From positions 1 to 25,018 of the forward strand of contig JBCBWF010000028.1 of assembly GCA_039817245.1 (NCBI GenBank): a DNA stretch of 25,018 bases, in the 5' to 3' direction. A program made the translations under genes and the position numbers. The notes beneath the pieces are model-generated. The model saw only the letters and a program-made list of their open reading frames with translations. It was not told where the DNA came from and did not search any database. Origin of the DNA: Thermohalobaculum sp039817245. Its GTDB lineage: Bacteria > Pseudomonadota > Alphaproteobacteria > Rhodobacterales > Rhodobacteraceae. The stretch's first letter is position 1; every line of letters starts with the position of its first letter. Positions 8,801 through 15,791 of the stretch are shown here, one piece after another.

Positions 8801-9832
8801 AAAGTCCTGAACATCGCGCCCTCCGACGCGCTCGAGATCCCCGAAGGCACGATCTCGCTCTCCTTCACCGCCTATAACATCAATAACCTTTCCGGATTGT
8901 TCTCGAAGGACGCATCCGGCTTTGCGGGCGGCGGCAATCATGTTGCGGCCTGGATCGATGGCGGCACGCTGTTCGTTCGGCTTCAGAACGGAAGTAGTGA
9001 GCGGATCTTCAGCACTGATGGGATCATCGCGAACATCGAATACGACCTCGAGGTGATCTTCGGGCCGGATGGCGTCGGCGTTCTGCTGGATGGCAACTCC
9101 ATCGGCATGGACGAGTCCTTCATTATGTCCTGGGAAGACAACCAGGAGTATCTGCAGGTCGGCGCGCTCGGCTGGTCCAGCTCGACGGGCGGGAGCGGCT
9201 ACGCCAACCCGTTCATCGGCGAGATCACCGATTTCGAGGTGTCGCCCGTGGCCGGTAATCTCGACGGCACGCCGCCGCCGCCCCCGCCGGAGCCGGAGCC
9301 GGAACTGCCGCGCGATGTGTTTGCGCTGCCGGGCACGCAGAGCTTCAACCGGCTCGACTCCTCGGTGGTGAACCAGGAGCATATCGAGGAACTGGAGATC
9401 GAGAACGCGGTGATCTCGCTCACCTTCAACGCCGACCGCGTCAACGGCACCTACGGGCTTTTCTCCAAGGATGCCAGTGGGTTCGAGGGGGGCGGCAACC
9501 ATGTTGCGGCCTGGATCCGGAACGGCGAGCTGAAGGTCCGCTTCCAGGACGAGATCAGCAGCGTCACCTACACCGCCGGCGGGATCCGCGCCGATCGCGA
9601 CTACGAGCTGGAGGTCGGCTTCGGCGATGCGGGCATCGGCGTGATGCTGAACGGCGAGGTCGTCGGTCGCGACGAGGACTTCGAGGTGACCTGGGAGAAC
9701 AACACCGAGTATCTCCAGGTCGGCGCACTCGGCTGGTCGAGCCAGGCGGGCGAGGGCGACTTCAAGTCGGTCTTCGACGGCGACATCATCGACTTCACGG
9801 TGACCGAGCTGCCGGACGACGCGTTCGTCTGA
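5801..9832 (+). CDS. Large secreted G8-domain / beta-helix protein with three LamG-like repeats
   Basis: The 1343-residue protein begins, after about 30 residues, with a G8 domain (GDWSDPATWEGGKVPGAG, then VRYDV). A right-handed beta-helix-type region to about residue 640 contains GRYPLHLHKTG near residue 303, recalling the RYPxHFH segment of animal CEMIP/TMEM2. A Gly/Ser/Asp/Gln-rich linker (about 747-805) precedes three ~150-residue concanavalin-like repeats at about 808-980, 985-1150 and 1172-1343, each with GLFSKDAxGxxGGGNHxxAW. Repeats 2 and 3 are joined by a Pro/Glu linker. There is no Sec signal peptide; the acidic-then-hydrophobic end (PDDAFV) would suit type I secretion, which is inference. 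A carbohydrate-binding or carbohydrate-cleaving matrix role is likely. The start is uncertain: the ATG at 5843 has a better ribosome-binding site (GAGGGG, 6-nt spacing). A strong terminator follows. Confidence 0.85.
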   Translation: MTMNGPASMSEGNDMMHGDHMAVMALLDPSDATHRAVSDGDWSDPATWEGGKVPGAGADVFIPAGVAVRYDVASDAELGFVRVDGELNWATTRDTKMVVDTIIGTASSKITVGTLSDPVRSNVEAEIVFADGAIDRSIDPTMVSRGLITMGELDIQGGHKLMCEQLAVEARAGDTSLKVKNGDHNWQVGDEIVIIGVANNGKNAQGQLITQDETRTISKIDPDGTVHFDQPLIYDHTTPSQYDIPTFVGNATRNVSFTSENPDGVRGHVMVMETGADIRNAEFRDLGRTDVSEERGTDDNPIGRYPLHLHKTGTDSTEDWSEIVGNAVVGSPGWGIVQHESFAAVDWNFVTDIQGAGIVSESGNEPGQWVGNLVSNVYGDGEPLDHVRDELYGDFGHAGVAYESQSRLIVQQENIAAGSQWGWAWRATEEFKTDPSLEEVTVDRDNLLFDPDPLGGFVVNEEAQIMGFTGNIAMGVGIGIDTGHRVGITQETDLHSQIFDFTALNVDQGIRIFNYTGNYVIKDSLFVNGFEAIILPSKHEGTNIIDSEIANFDRGIVNSGFNRTGVIVDLEFNNVGEEVRVVGKGTDLDFVDRSQITDLDAPILKLDPGSDLTLDRWNGKELFIAGTITDSAGSYGFATNEWVDQPASVSDGLWVTFGQNKWLEFEEAFELYGTMREDGGWIMPVVFWISDRVTGEPHPVMVPIELVGFTDAELRPYEITNFSLPSQRAVTAPDTRIAVAEPDTPPSDNQGGGSQDDDGGQTGGSGQGSDEGSGDDGQSGGDSGEIPIGEIPIGGGGSQGQDSGDARVLYSIDGPKEFNDKDNSIVVHRHEPEFEVSSGVISFTFEADKVSGANGLFSKDAHGYKGGGNHISAWLQSGQLIVRFQDDNSERVMVAEDIVANQAYDVLMTFGDAGVGLWLDGTQIEYDANFEVDWRENKQPIQVGGLGWSSADGADDAGWAFDGTISDFTIATSPDALPPADEGEKGYAYTGTKIFDGSQGKVLNIAPSDALEIPEGTISLSFTAYNINNLSGLFSKDASGFAGGGNHVAAWIDGGTLFVRLQNGSSERIFSTDGIIANIEYDLEVIFGPDGVGVLLDGNSIGMDESFIMSWEDNQEYLQVGALGWSSSTGGSGYANPFIGEITDFEVSPVAGNLDGTPPPPPPEPEPELPRDVFALPGTQSFNRLDSSVVNQEHIEELEIENAVISLTFNADRVNGTYGLFSKDASGFEGGGNHVAAWIRNGELKVRFQDEISSVTYTAGGIRADRDYELEVGFGDAGIGVMLNGEVVGRDEDFEVTWENNTEYLQVGALGWSSQAGEGDFKSVFDGDIIDFTVTELPDDAFV

Positions 9833-9882
9833 GCGCGCACCGGCCGCGGGCCGGCCACGCGCCGGACCGCAGGAGCGAGACG

Positions 9883-9915
9883 AAAAGGGCCCCCGGTTTT
9901 GCCGGGGGCCTTTTT
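9883..9915. terminator. Rho-independent terminator, probably bidirectional
   Basis: A perfect 9-bp stem (GGCCCCCGG at 9888-9896, CCGGGGGCC at 9902-9910) surrounds a TTTTG loop. It is preceded by AAAA and followed by TTTTT. It lies 50 bp after the G8-domain gene and also downstream of the convergent galE, so it can end both transcripts. Confidence 0.92.
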
Positions 9916-10001
9916 GCGTTTCGGATGCGTCTCGGATGCCCGGAAAGGCGGTAAATTAACTCAGTAAAACAATCAAAACCGGGCGCGATGCAGCGGCCGG
10001 G

Positions 10002-11015
10002 TCAGTCGCTGCCGGCCGCGCTCACGGCCTGGTCGTAGAAGGGGCTCGAGCGCCACTCCCAGGTCGAGCGCAAGATCTCGGTGAGGCCCGAGCGCTGGAA
10101 GAGATCGGCGCCGAAGAGGCTGAGCGCGGCACCGGGCTCGGCGACGAGCTCCGGCGGGTCGCCCGCCCGGCGGGGGCCCACCTTGTGGGGCACCGCCCGG
10201 CCGGTGACCTCGGCCGCGGCCTCCACCACCTCGCGCACGGAGTAGCCGCGGCCGGTGCCGAGATTGAGCGCATGCGAGGCGCCGCCGTCGAGGAGATGGC
10301 GCAGTGCCCGCACATGCGCATCCGCCAGATCGGCGACATGCACATAGTCCCGCACCGCCGTGCCGTCGGCCGTGTCGAAATCGTCGCCGAAGATCTCGAT
10401 GGGCGGGCGGCGGCCGAGGATGGCGTCGATCACCAGCGGCACCAGATGGGTCTCGATATCGCGCCGCTCGCCGATGCGCGCCTCCGGCTCGGCGCCGGCG
10501 GCGTTGAAATAGCGCAGCGCAGCATGCGGGAAGCCGAAGGCCGCGTCGCAGTCCTGCAGCACCCGCTCGGCCATGAGCTTCGAGGCACCGTAGGGGTTGA
10601 TAGGCGCGAGCGGCGTGGCCTCGTCGATTGGCAGCCGCGCGGGCGCGCCATAGACCGCGCAGGTGGAGGAGAACACGAAGGCGCCCACGTCGTAGGCGCG
10701 GCAGGCATCCACCAGCTCGAGCACGCCGCCGACATTGGCGCGGTAGTACATGGCGGGTTCGCGCACCGACTCGCCGACAAGCGCGAGGGCCGCGAAATGC
10801 ATCACGCCGATGGGGCGGTGCTTCTTCATCACTTCGGCGAGCCGGATCGGGTCGCGCACATCGCCGTATTCGAAGCCCCCCCAGCGCACCGCCCAGCGGT
10901 TGCCGATGGAGAGGTTGTCATAGACGACGGGCTCGAAGCCCGCCTCGGCCAGCGCCTTGCAGGCATGCGCACCGATATAGCCGGCCCCGCCGGTCACAAG
11001 CACGGTCTTCGACAT
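10002..11015 (-). CDS. galE: UDP-glucose 4-epimerase (GalE/ExoB)
   Basis: The 337-residue protein of the extended short-chain dehydrogenase family interconverts UDP-glucose and UDP-galactose, supplying galactose for the EPS. The NAD-binding motif is TGGAGYIGAH at residues 8-17. The serine-containing SSTCAVYG motif and the catalytic pair Y142/K146 in NPYGASK are present. The GalE-typical segment FGDDFDTADGTAVRDYVHV is also intact. I chose the ATG at 11015 because GTGGGAG lies about 7 bases upstream and the Rossmann fold begins right after it; a 17-residue longer frame from 11066 has no family support. The gene is divergent from the GT-C gene at 11299 and convergent with the G8-domain gene. Confidence 0.95.
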   Translation of the reverse strand: MSKTVLVTGGAGYIGAHACKALAEAGFEPVVYDNLSIGNRWAVRWGGFEYGDVRDPIRLAEVMKKHRPIGVMHFAALALVGESVREPAMYYRANVGGVLELVDACRAYDVGAFVFSSTCAVYGAPARLPIDEATPLAPINPYGASKLMAERVLQDCDAAFGFPHAALRYFNAAGAEPEARIGERRDIETHLVPLVIDAILGRRPPIEIFGDDFDTADGTAVRDYVHVADLADAHVRALRHLLDGGASHALNLGTGRGYSVREVVEAAAEVTGRAVPHKVGPRRAGDPPELVAEPGAALSLFGADLFQRSGLTEILRSTWEWRSSPFYDQAVSAAGSD

Positions 11016-11179
11016 TGTATACACTCCCACCAGGACACCCCGAGATATACCGATGCCGGATGGCATCCGTATGGCACGCGCGGCGCCTCACTCCTCGACC
11101 CACTCTCGCGTTAGCACAAAGCCACGCCGGCTGCTCGGTCAGACGGCCCCGGACGGGCGGTTTCCGCGGGTTTGCGGCG

Positions 11180-11194
11180 CTGAAACTGTTTCAG
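11180..11194. promoter_or_regulatory. 15-bp palindrome in the galE / GT-C divergent region
   Basis: CTGAAACTGTTTCAG is a perfect inverted repeat with 7-bp arms around one central base. It sits in the 283-bp region between the divergent starts at 11015 and 11299, a typical place for an operator controlling both genes. No regulator is assigned. Confidence 0.45.
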
Positions 11195-11298
11195 GACAAG
11201 ACGGTGGCGCCCCGGCGGCGAGTTGGGGTATAGCCGGTCGCGGTGTGGAGTACGGTCCCGTCGCGTCGCCGGGCCGCTAGGATGTGCGAGGTGGACGG

Positions 11299-12762
11299 AT
11301 GGCTGAGACCCGGACTCCCGAGGCTCTGGGCGGGGAGGCGCGCGCGGACGGTGCGCTGCTGGCCCTCGCGGCCCTGCTGATCGCCTTCGTCGCCGGCCGG
11401 CTGATGTTCTGGCACATCCTGCCGATCTATGACGACGCCTTCATCACCTGGCGCTACAGCATGAACCTGCTGGAGCTGGGTTATTTCAACTACGACCTCG
11501 GCGACCCGGTGCTGGGCACGACCGCGCCGCTCTTCGGGCTGATCGTGGCGGGGCTCTCCACGGTGCTGGGCCCGCCGGAAGGGTTCGTGCCGCTCCTGAA
11601 TATCGGGATCGATGTCGCGATCTGCCTGGTGGTGCATTTCTTCCTGCTGAAGCGGGACATGCTGCAGACGGCGATCTTCGTCTGCCTCTTCGGGGTAAGC
11701 CCGATCGCGGGGCGCATCGCCGTGGGGGGCATGGAGGCCAACCTCTTCGCGCTGGTGGTGCTGAGCGCGATCGTAATGGTGAGCCGGCTCGACCCGGTGA
11801 AGAGCGGGGTGCTCGCGGCGCTGGGGTACTTCCTGCGGCCGGAGGGGGCGATCTCGCTGATGATCTGCGGGCTCTTCTCGCTGGTGCAGGGGATCCGCTT
11901 CACGCTGATGTTCTCGCTGCCGGCGCTGGCGGTGCTGATCGTCGGCTTCGGGTCGATCTATCTCTATTTCGATGCGCTCCTGCCCCAGTCGATGATCGCG
12001 AAGAGCGAGATGGAGCACCGGTCGCATCTGAAGACAGTCACGGACCTGTTCTTCCCGGACAAGTTCTCGATGCTGCTGCTGCCGATCGCGCTGGCGGGAG
12101 TGGCGTTTGCGCGCCAGGCGCCGAAGGCGGTGTGGCTGTTCTTCGGCTGGTGCGCGGTCTATGCGTCGCTCTACGCGATTGCGGCGCCGAAGGTGTGGTC
12201 GTGGTACTGCCTGCCGATCCAGATCTTTCTGTTCCTGGGCGCCTCCTTCGCGCTGCGGCGGGTGCTGGATCTGCCGTTCCTGCCGCAGGGGCTGATCCGG
12301 CGCTTCCTGCCCTTCGCGGCGGCGGGTGCGGTGGTGGTGGTGCTGGCCGGGGCGACGGCGCGGTTCGGGGAGGACCGGATCACCGGGAACGTCTATTCGG
12401 GCATCGCCGCGTTCTGCGCGGATCTGCGTGACCCGGATATCGCGATCGTGGCGGACGATATCGGGGCGGTGGGCTATCACTGCCGGCCGGCGCGGGTGCT
12501 GGATACGGCGGGGCTGGTCTGGCCCGAGGCGAAGGACTATCGCGACGATATCGAGATCGTGGAGCAGCTGCTGCCGGACCATGTGGTCTTCGCGTCGTTC
12601 CGCTGGAAGGTGGAGGGGCTCTTGGAGTCGCGCGTGGCGGAGCGCTACAGCTTCACGAGCCGGCTCGACAAGAGCGGGCCGCCCGCCGCGGACTACGACC
12701 TCGACGCGATGGATGACCGCTGGAAGCAGGAATACTTCATCTTCAGCAAGGCTGCGGATTAG
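11299..12762 (+). CDS. GT-C fold membrane glycosyltransferase, AftB-like
   Basis: The protein is 487 residues from the ATG at 11299, which is preceded by GAGGTGG at suitable spacing; a GTG at 11284 gives five more residues. The first membrane helix is followed by the acidic loop IYDDAFITWRYSMNLL, equivalent to YHDDAYISLRYALN in the truncated gene at the window start. Roughly ten hydrophobic segments extend to about residue 360. A soluble C-terminal domain with VADDIGAVGYHC and VLDTAGLVWPEAKDY follows, typical of these enzymes. It probably transfers a sugar from a polyprenyl-phosphate donor on the periplasmic face of the inner membrane. The gene stands alone, reading away from galE. Fold family is confident; specificity is unknown. 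Confidence 0.82.
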   Translation: MAETRTPEALGGEARADGALLALAALLIAFVAGRLMFWHILPIYDDAFITWRYSMNLLELGYFNYDLGDPVLGTTAPLFGLIVAGLSTVLGPPEGFVPLLNIGIDVAICLVVHFFLLKRDMLQTAIFVCLFGVSPIAGRIAVGGMEANLFALVVLSAIVMVSRLDPVKSGVLAALGYFLRPEGAISLMICGLFSLVQGIRFTLMFSLPALAVLIVGFGSIYLYFDALLPQSMIAKSEMEHRSHLKTVTDLFFPDKFSMLLLPIALAGVAFARQAPKAVWLFFGWCAVYASLYAIAAPKVWSWYCLPIQIFLFLGASFALRRVLDLPFLPQGLIRRFLPFAAAGAVVVVLAGATARFGEDRITGNVYSGIAAFCADLRDPDIAIVADDIGAVGYHCRPARVLDTAGLVWPEAKDYRDDIEIVEQLLPDHVVFASFRWKVEGLLESRVAERYSFTSRLDKSGPPAADYDLDAMDDRWKQEYFIFSKAAD

Positions 12763-12840
12763 CGGCCGCAAGCGGGCTTGCCGCACCTCCAGCCACCGGG
12801 CCCCGCAACGCCAACAGATACGCGCGGCCCGTCCACGGCT

Positions 12841-12870
12841 GTCCCGGGCTTGACCCGGGACCTCCTTGAG
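12841..12870 (+). repeat. Extragenic palindromic repeat, copy 1
   Basis: The 30-bp unit has a GTCCCGGG/CCCGGGAC stem around CTTGA, then CTCCTTGAG. It is identical, in opposite orientation, to 20228-20257. Similar units, whose translation gives PGLTRDLL, are scattered in many alphaproteobacterial genomes; that statement is from memory and was not searched. Confidence 0.75.
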
Positions 12871-12971
12871 AGCCCCGAGCAGCGAGGCTGGGCGGAGCGG
12901 CCCGGTGCCACCATGCGGCGGCATCTGCGTACCCGCAGGCCGGTGGCGCTCGACACCCCCGTCCCGCGATC

Positions 12972-13108
12972 GCTCCCACCCACGACATCGTAGGGCGACA
13001 GATGTGAAGGTGCGGTAAGCGATCCCGCGGCCTCTTCGGCTGGCGTTCGGGCAATTTTTGTTCACTTAATGTTCACAGCTCCGAGCCCACAATGACGTGG
13101 GTGGGCGC
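12972..13108. repeat. 137-bp element with imperfect terminal inverted repeats
   Basis: The left end GCTCCCACCCACGACAT (12972-12988) and the reverse complement of the right end (13088-13108; GCGCCCACCCACGTCAT) differ at two positions over 17 bases. The same motif bounds the element at 17151-17300. The interiors are unrelated apart from an AT-rich patch containing TAATGTTC close to one end. It encodes no transposase. Confidence 0.6.
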
Positions 13109-13144
13109 GGGCGCTGTAGGCCGATGGGCGCGGGAATGCGCGCC

Positions 13145-14503
13145 CTAGCGGATCTCTTCGGGGAGGAGGCGCGTCACGGTGAGAACGTCCCCGGGCAGCA
13201 GCCGGTCCGCGGGCTCGAGCGTTTGCTCGACCGTGCCGCCATCCTGCTGGCGGAGCACGGAGAACACCGTCTCGATATCGTCCTCGTCGAGCATGGGCTC
13301 GGGCACGCCCGACTCGCTCAGCATCGCCTTCAGCGTGCCGAGATTTTCCAGGATCTGCTCGATCCGCGCACGCTCCACCTGAAGCTCGCGCGTCGACTCG
13401 GTCTCGCGCCGCGCGCGCAGCGCCACCATGTCCCGCTCCGCCTCGCTGATCCGCTGGCGCGAGCGGAAGATCGCGGTCTGAAGGTCGAGCTCGCGCCCCT
13501 CCAGCTCGATCAGCGCGCGCTGCGAGTTCACCAGCTGCGGCGAACGCGCCAGCCCCTTGCGCACCAGGCTCTCGATATTGCCGAGCGCCTCGCGCACGAT
13601 CCGGATCTGCTCCTCCTGCCCGCCGAGCTTTGCGCCGAGGATCTCCACCTCCGTCTCGAGCTGGCCCTGCAACTCGGAGAGGTTCTCGAGCTCGAGCGCC
13701 AGCGCCTGCTTGCGCGCCTCGAAGATCGCGCTCTCCTCGTTCAGCATCTGCTGCGTGGCTTCCGGCCCGTCCGGATGGCGGATGGTGGCGGGGAAGACCA
13801 GGGTCGCGATCCCGCGCACCTCCGCCTGCAGCCGCACCTCGCGCGCCCGCGCGCGGGCGAGTGCCATGGTGAGCGTCCGGATCTCCCCGAGATCGCGCAT
13901 GGTCTGGCGCAGGAGCCCCGGATTGGCGGTGGCGAGCCCTGCCGGCCCGCCCGCCAGCGCGTAGGCCTGCATCACGGTCATGCCCGGCGTGAACACCACC
14001 TGGCCCACGCGCTGCACATCGCCGAGCATGTAGACCGGGCCGTAGGCGATTATGTCCGCCGCCGTGGCCGGCGCGACGGTGGCGCGGATCTGGGCCTGCA
14101 GCTTCTCCGACACGCGCGCGGCCAGCTCCTCCACCGTGAGCCCGGCCGCCTGGATGAGGCCCGCGATCGGCACCGACACCGTCCCGCTCGGCGAGACCGG
14201 ATACTCGCCCGTCAGCGCCGGCCAGGCGTCGAACCGCCCCTCCGCGTCGCGCCAGGCGAGCACCCTGAGGCGCACCACGTCGTTCGGGCCCACGCGATAG
14301 GCCTGGGGCTGCGCTGCGACGGGCTGCACCGGTGCTGCCGATACGGTCGCGATCCGTCCGGTCGTCGCCTGCGCTGCCACGGCGGGGGAGGTCTCTCCCG
14401 TCTCCGTCTGCGCGCGCGGCGCCCCTGCGGGCGGAAGCGCCGACCCGATCAAGAAGAGCGTCGCCACCCCCAGCGACACCTGGCCCTCAAACCGTCTCAT
14501 CAT
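13145..14503 (-). CDS. ExoF-like polysaccharide export protein
   Basis: The 452-residue protein has an N-terminal signal peptide (MMRRFEGQVSLGVATLFLIG, then SALPPAGAPRA). A Poly_export domain begins at about residue 75 (YRVGPNDVVRLRV), followed by an SLBB-like segment at about 160-200 (GPVYMLGDVQRVGQVVFTPG). A long alpha-helical, coiled-coil-prone region spans about 225-405. This layout matches ExoF of succinoglycan systems, an outer-membrane/periplasmic export component that works with ExoP, rather than the shorter Wza. The start at 14503 has GGAAG upstream; an ATG at 14533 would lengthen the signal n-region. The gene is divergent from the ExoA-like gene, with 214 bp between the starts. Confidence 0.88.
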   Translation of the reverse strand: MMRRFEGQVSLGVATLFLIGSALPPAGAPRAQTETGETSPAVAAQATTGRIATVSAAPVQPVAAQPQAYRVGPNDVVRLRVLAWRDAEGRFDAWPALTGEYPVSPSGTVSVPIAGLIQAAGLTVEELAARVSEKLQAQIRATVAPATAADIIAYGPVYMLGDVQRVGQVVFTPGMTVMQAYALAGGPAGLATANPGLLRQTMRDLGEIRTLTMALARARAREVRLQAEVRGIATLVFPATIRHPDGPEATQQMLNEESAIFEARKQALALELENLSELQGQLETEVEILGAKLGGQEEQIRIVREALGNIESLVRKGLARSPQLVNSQRALIELEGRELDLQTAIFRSRQRISEAERDMVALRARRETESTRELQVERARIEQILENLGTLKAMLSESGVPEPMLDEDDIETVFSVLRQQDGGTVEQTLEPADRLLPGDVLTVTRLLPEEIR

Positions 14504-14717
14504 TCTGCTTCCGTACCGCAAATTCGCTGACATCCCCTTTCCAAGATAGCGCATTCGCGCCCGCGCTCCCAGAACGCGTCTAGCGAGGCTTTCCGACGAA
14601 TTTGAGATGGTGTTTTCAGGCCCTGATGCTATGCATTCCGCGGGGTTCTTCAACATCGTGATCAGACCGGGCGCCGGCGGTTGGCGGCGCAGGACGGTGC
14701 GGAATGAGCGGGGCGGC

Positions 14718-15791
14718 ATGAGCGCGACTGCGGCACAGAATGCGAATGGCGCGTCCGGCCCGGCGGCGCCCGTTGAGATCGATCCGGCCAAGGTGCTCGT
14801 GATCTTCCCCATGCTGAACGAGGCGCGCCATGCCGAGGCGGTGCTGCGCCAGGTGATCGAGGGCGATCCCATCGCCTCGGCCTGCCCGGTCGTGGTGGCC
14901 GATGGCGGCAGCGCCGACGAGACGCGCGCCATCGTCACCCGCCTGGCCGCGGAGTTCCCGAACCTCTCGCTGGCGGACAATCCCAAGCGGCTGCAGGCGG
15001 CAGCGCTCAACCTCGCGCTCGCGCCCAAGCATGCCGAGGCCGAGATCCTGATCCGCTGCGACGCCCATGCCGCCTATCCGCCGTACTATGTGAGCCGGCT
15101 GGTCGCCTCGCTGACCGCGCGCGAGACCGCCTCGGTGGTGGTGCCGATGGATGCGGTCGCGGAGGAAGGCTGCTTCCAGCGCGGCCTCGCCTGGGTGGCG
15201 GACACCAAGCTCGGCGCCGGCGGCTCGGCCCATCGCGGGGGCACCGCCTCGGGCTATGTGGATCACGGCCATCACGCGGCCTTCCGGATGGAGATCTTCC
15301 GCCAGCTCGGCGGCTACAACGAGACCTTCCGCACCAATGAGGACGCGGAATACGACCGGCGGGTGCTGGAGGCGGGCGGGCGCATCTGGCTCGATGCCGA
15401 TATCCGGATCGGCTACTTCCCGCGCCGCAGCCCCGGCGCGCTCTGGCGGCAGTATCTGCGCTATGGCGAGGGGCGGGCGCGGACCTGTCACATCCATGCG
15501 GTGATGCCGCGCCTGCGCCAGCTCATCCCGGTGGCGCATGTGGGGCTCCTGGGGCTGAGCCTGCTGATGCTGCCCTTCGGCTGGCTCGGCTGGCTCTGGC
15601 CCGCGGCCTACGGTGCGCTGGTGATCGGCACGAGCGTGGCGGTGGCGCGCGCGCGCCGCTCGGCCTGCGGGCTGATGGCCGGGCCCGCGATCGCGATCAT
15701 GCACACTGCCTGGGGGATCGGCTTCTCGCTCGCGATGCTGCGCTTCACGCTGACGAGCCCGATGCGCGCGGCACCCGGGGCGGCGGGATGA
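14718..15791 (+). CDS. ExoA-like family 2 glycosyltransferase
   Basis: The protein is 357 residues from the ATG at 14718, chosen because the glycosyltransferase domain begins about 25 residues later (VLVIFPMLNEARHAE). It shows the family 2 nucleotide-binding VVADGGSADETRAIV. The acidic metal-binding segment is in RCDAHAAYPPYYV, the acceptor/base region is TNEDAEYDRRVLEAGG, and LWRQYLRYGEGRARTC also matches ExoA of succinoglycan synthesis (a beta-1,3-glucosyltransferase). Three hydrophobic segments at the C-terminus anchor it in the inner membrane. It should add an early sugar to the lipid-linked repeat unit. An upstream ATG at 14607 is possible but adds unconserved sequence. It overlaps the next gene by 4 bp (ATGA), so the two are translationally coupled. 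Confidence 0.87.
   Translation: MSATAAQNANGASGPAAPVEIDPAKVLVIFPMLNEARHAEAVLRQVIEGDPIASACPVVVADGGSADETRAIVTRLAAEFPNLSLADNPKRLQAAALNLALAPKHAEAEILIRCDAHAAYPPYYVSRLVASLTARETASVVVPMDAVAEEGCFQRGLAWVADTKLGAGGSAHRGGTASGYVDHGHHAAFRMEIFRQLGGYNETFRTNEDAEYDRRVLEAGGRIWLDADIRIGYFPRRSPGALWRQYLRYGEGRARTCHIHAVMPRLRQLIPVAHVGLLGLSLLMLPFGWLGWLWPAAYGALVIGTSVAVARARRSACGLMAGPAIAIMHTAWGIGFSLAMLRFTLTSPMRAAPGAAG

Larger units (their letters stand above)
12763..13144. other. Convergent intergenic region carrying repeats
   Basis: No gene is supported here. Right after the GT-C stop codon, GCAAG-CGGG-CTTGC (12768-12781) forms a short hairpin without a T-run. The region also holds the 30-bp palindromic repeat at 12841-12870 and the inverted-repeat element at 12972-13108, with an AT-rich patch at 13053-13076. 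A GGGCGCG/CGCGCCC hairpin (13126-13145) abuts the stop codon of the ExoF-like gene. Confidence 0.65.

Noticed and set aside
5753..9502. A 1249-codon open frame on the minus strand, antisense to the G8-domain gene
   Set aside because: It mirrors the codon structure of the real gene in GC-rich DNA, has Val/Ala/Asp/Arg-rich content without domains, and the plus strand has clear G8 and LamG motifs.
13092..13148. An 18-codon ORF (MTWVGAGAVGRWARECAP) after the GTTC-N7-GTTC motif
   Set aside because: The start is part of the repeat motif that also opens unrelated frames at 12988 and 17173 (minus) and 17278 (plus). The conserved peptide start is a by-product of the DNA repeat, with no good ribosome-binding site.
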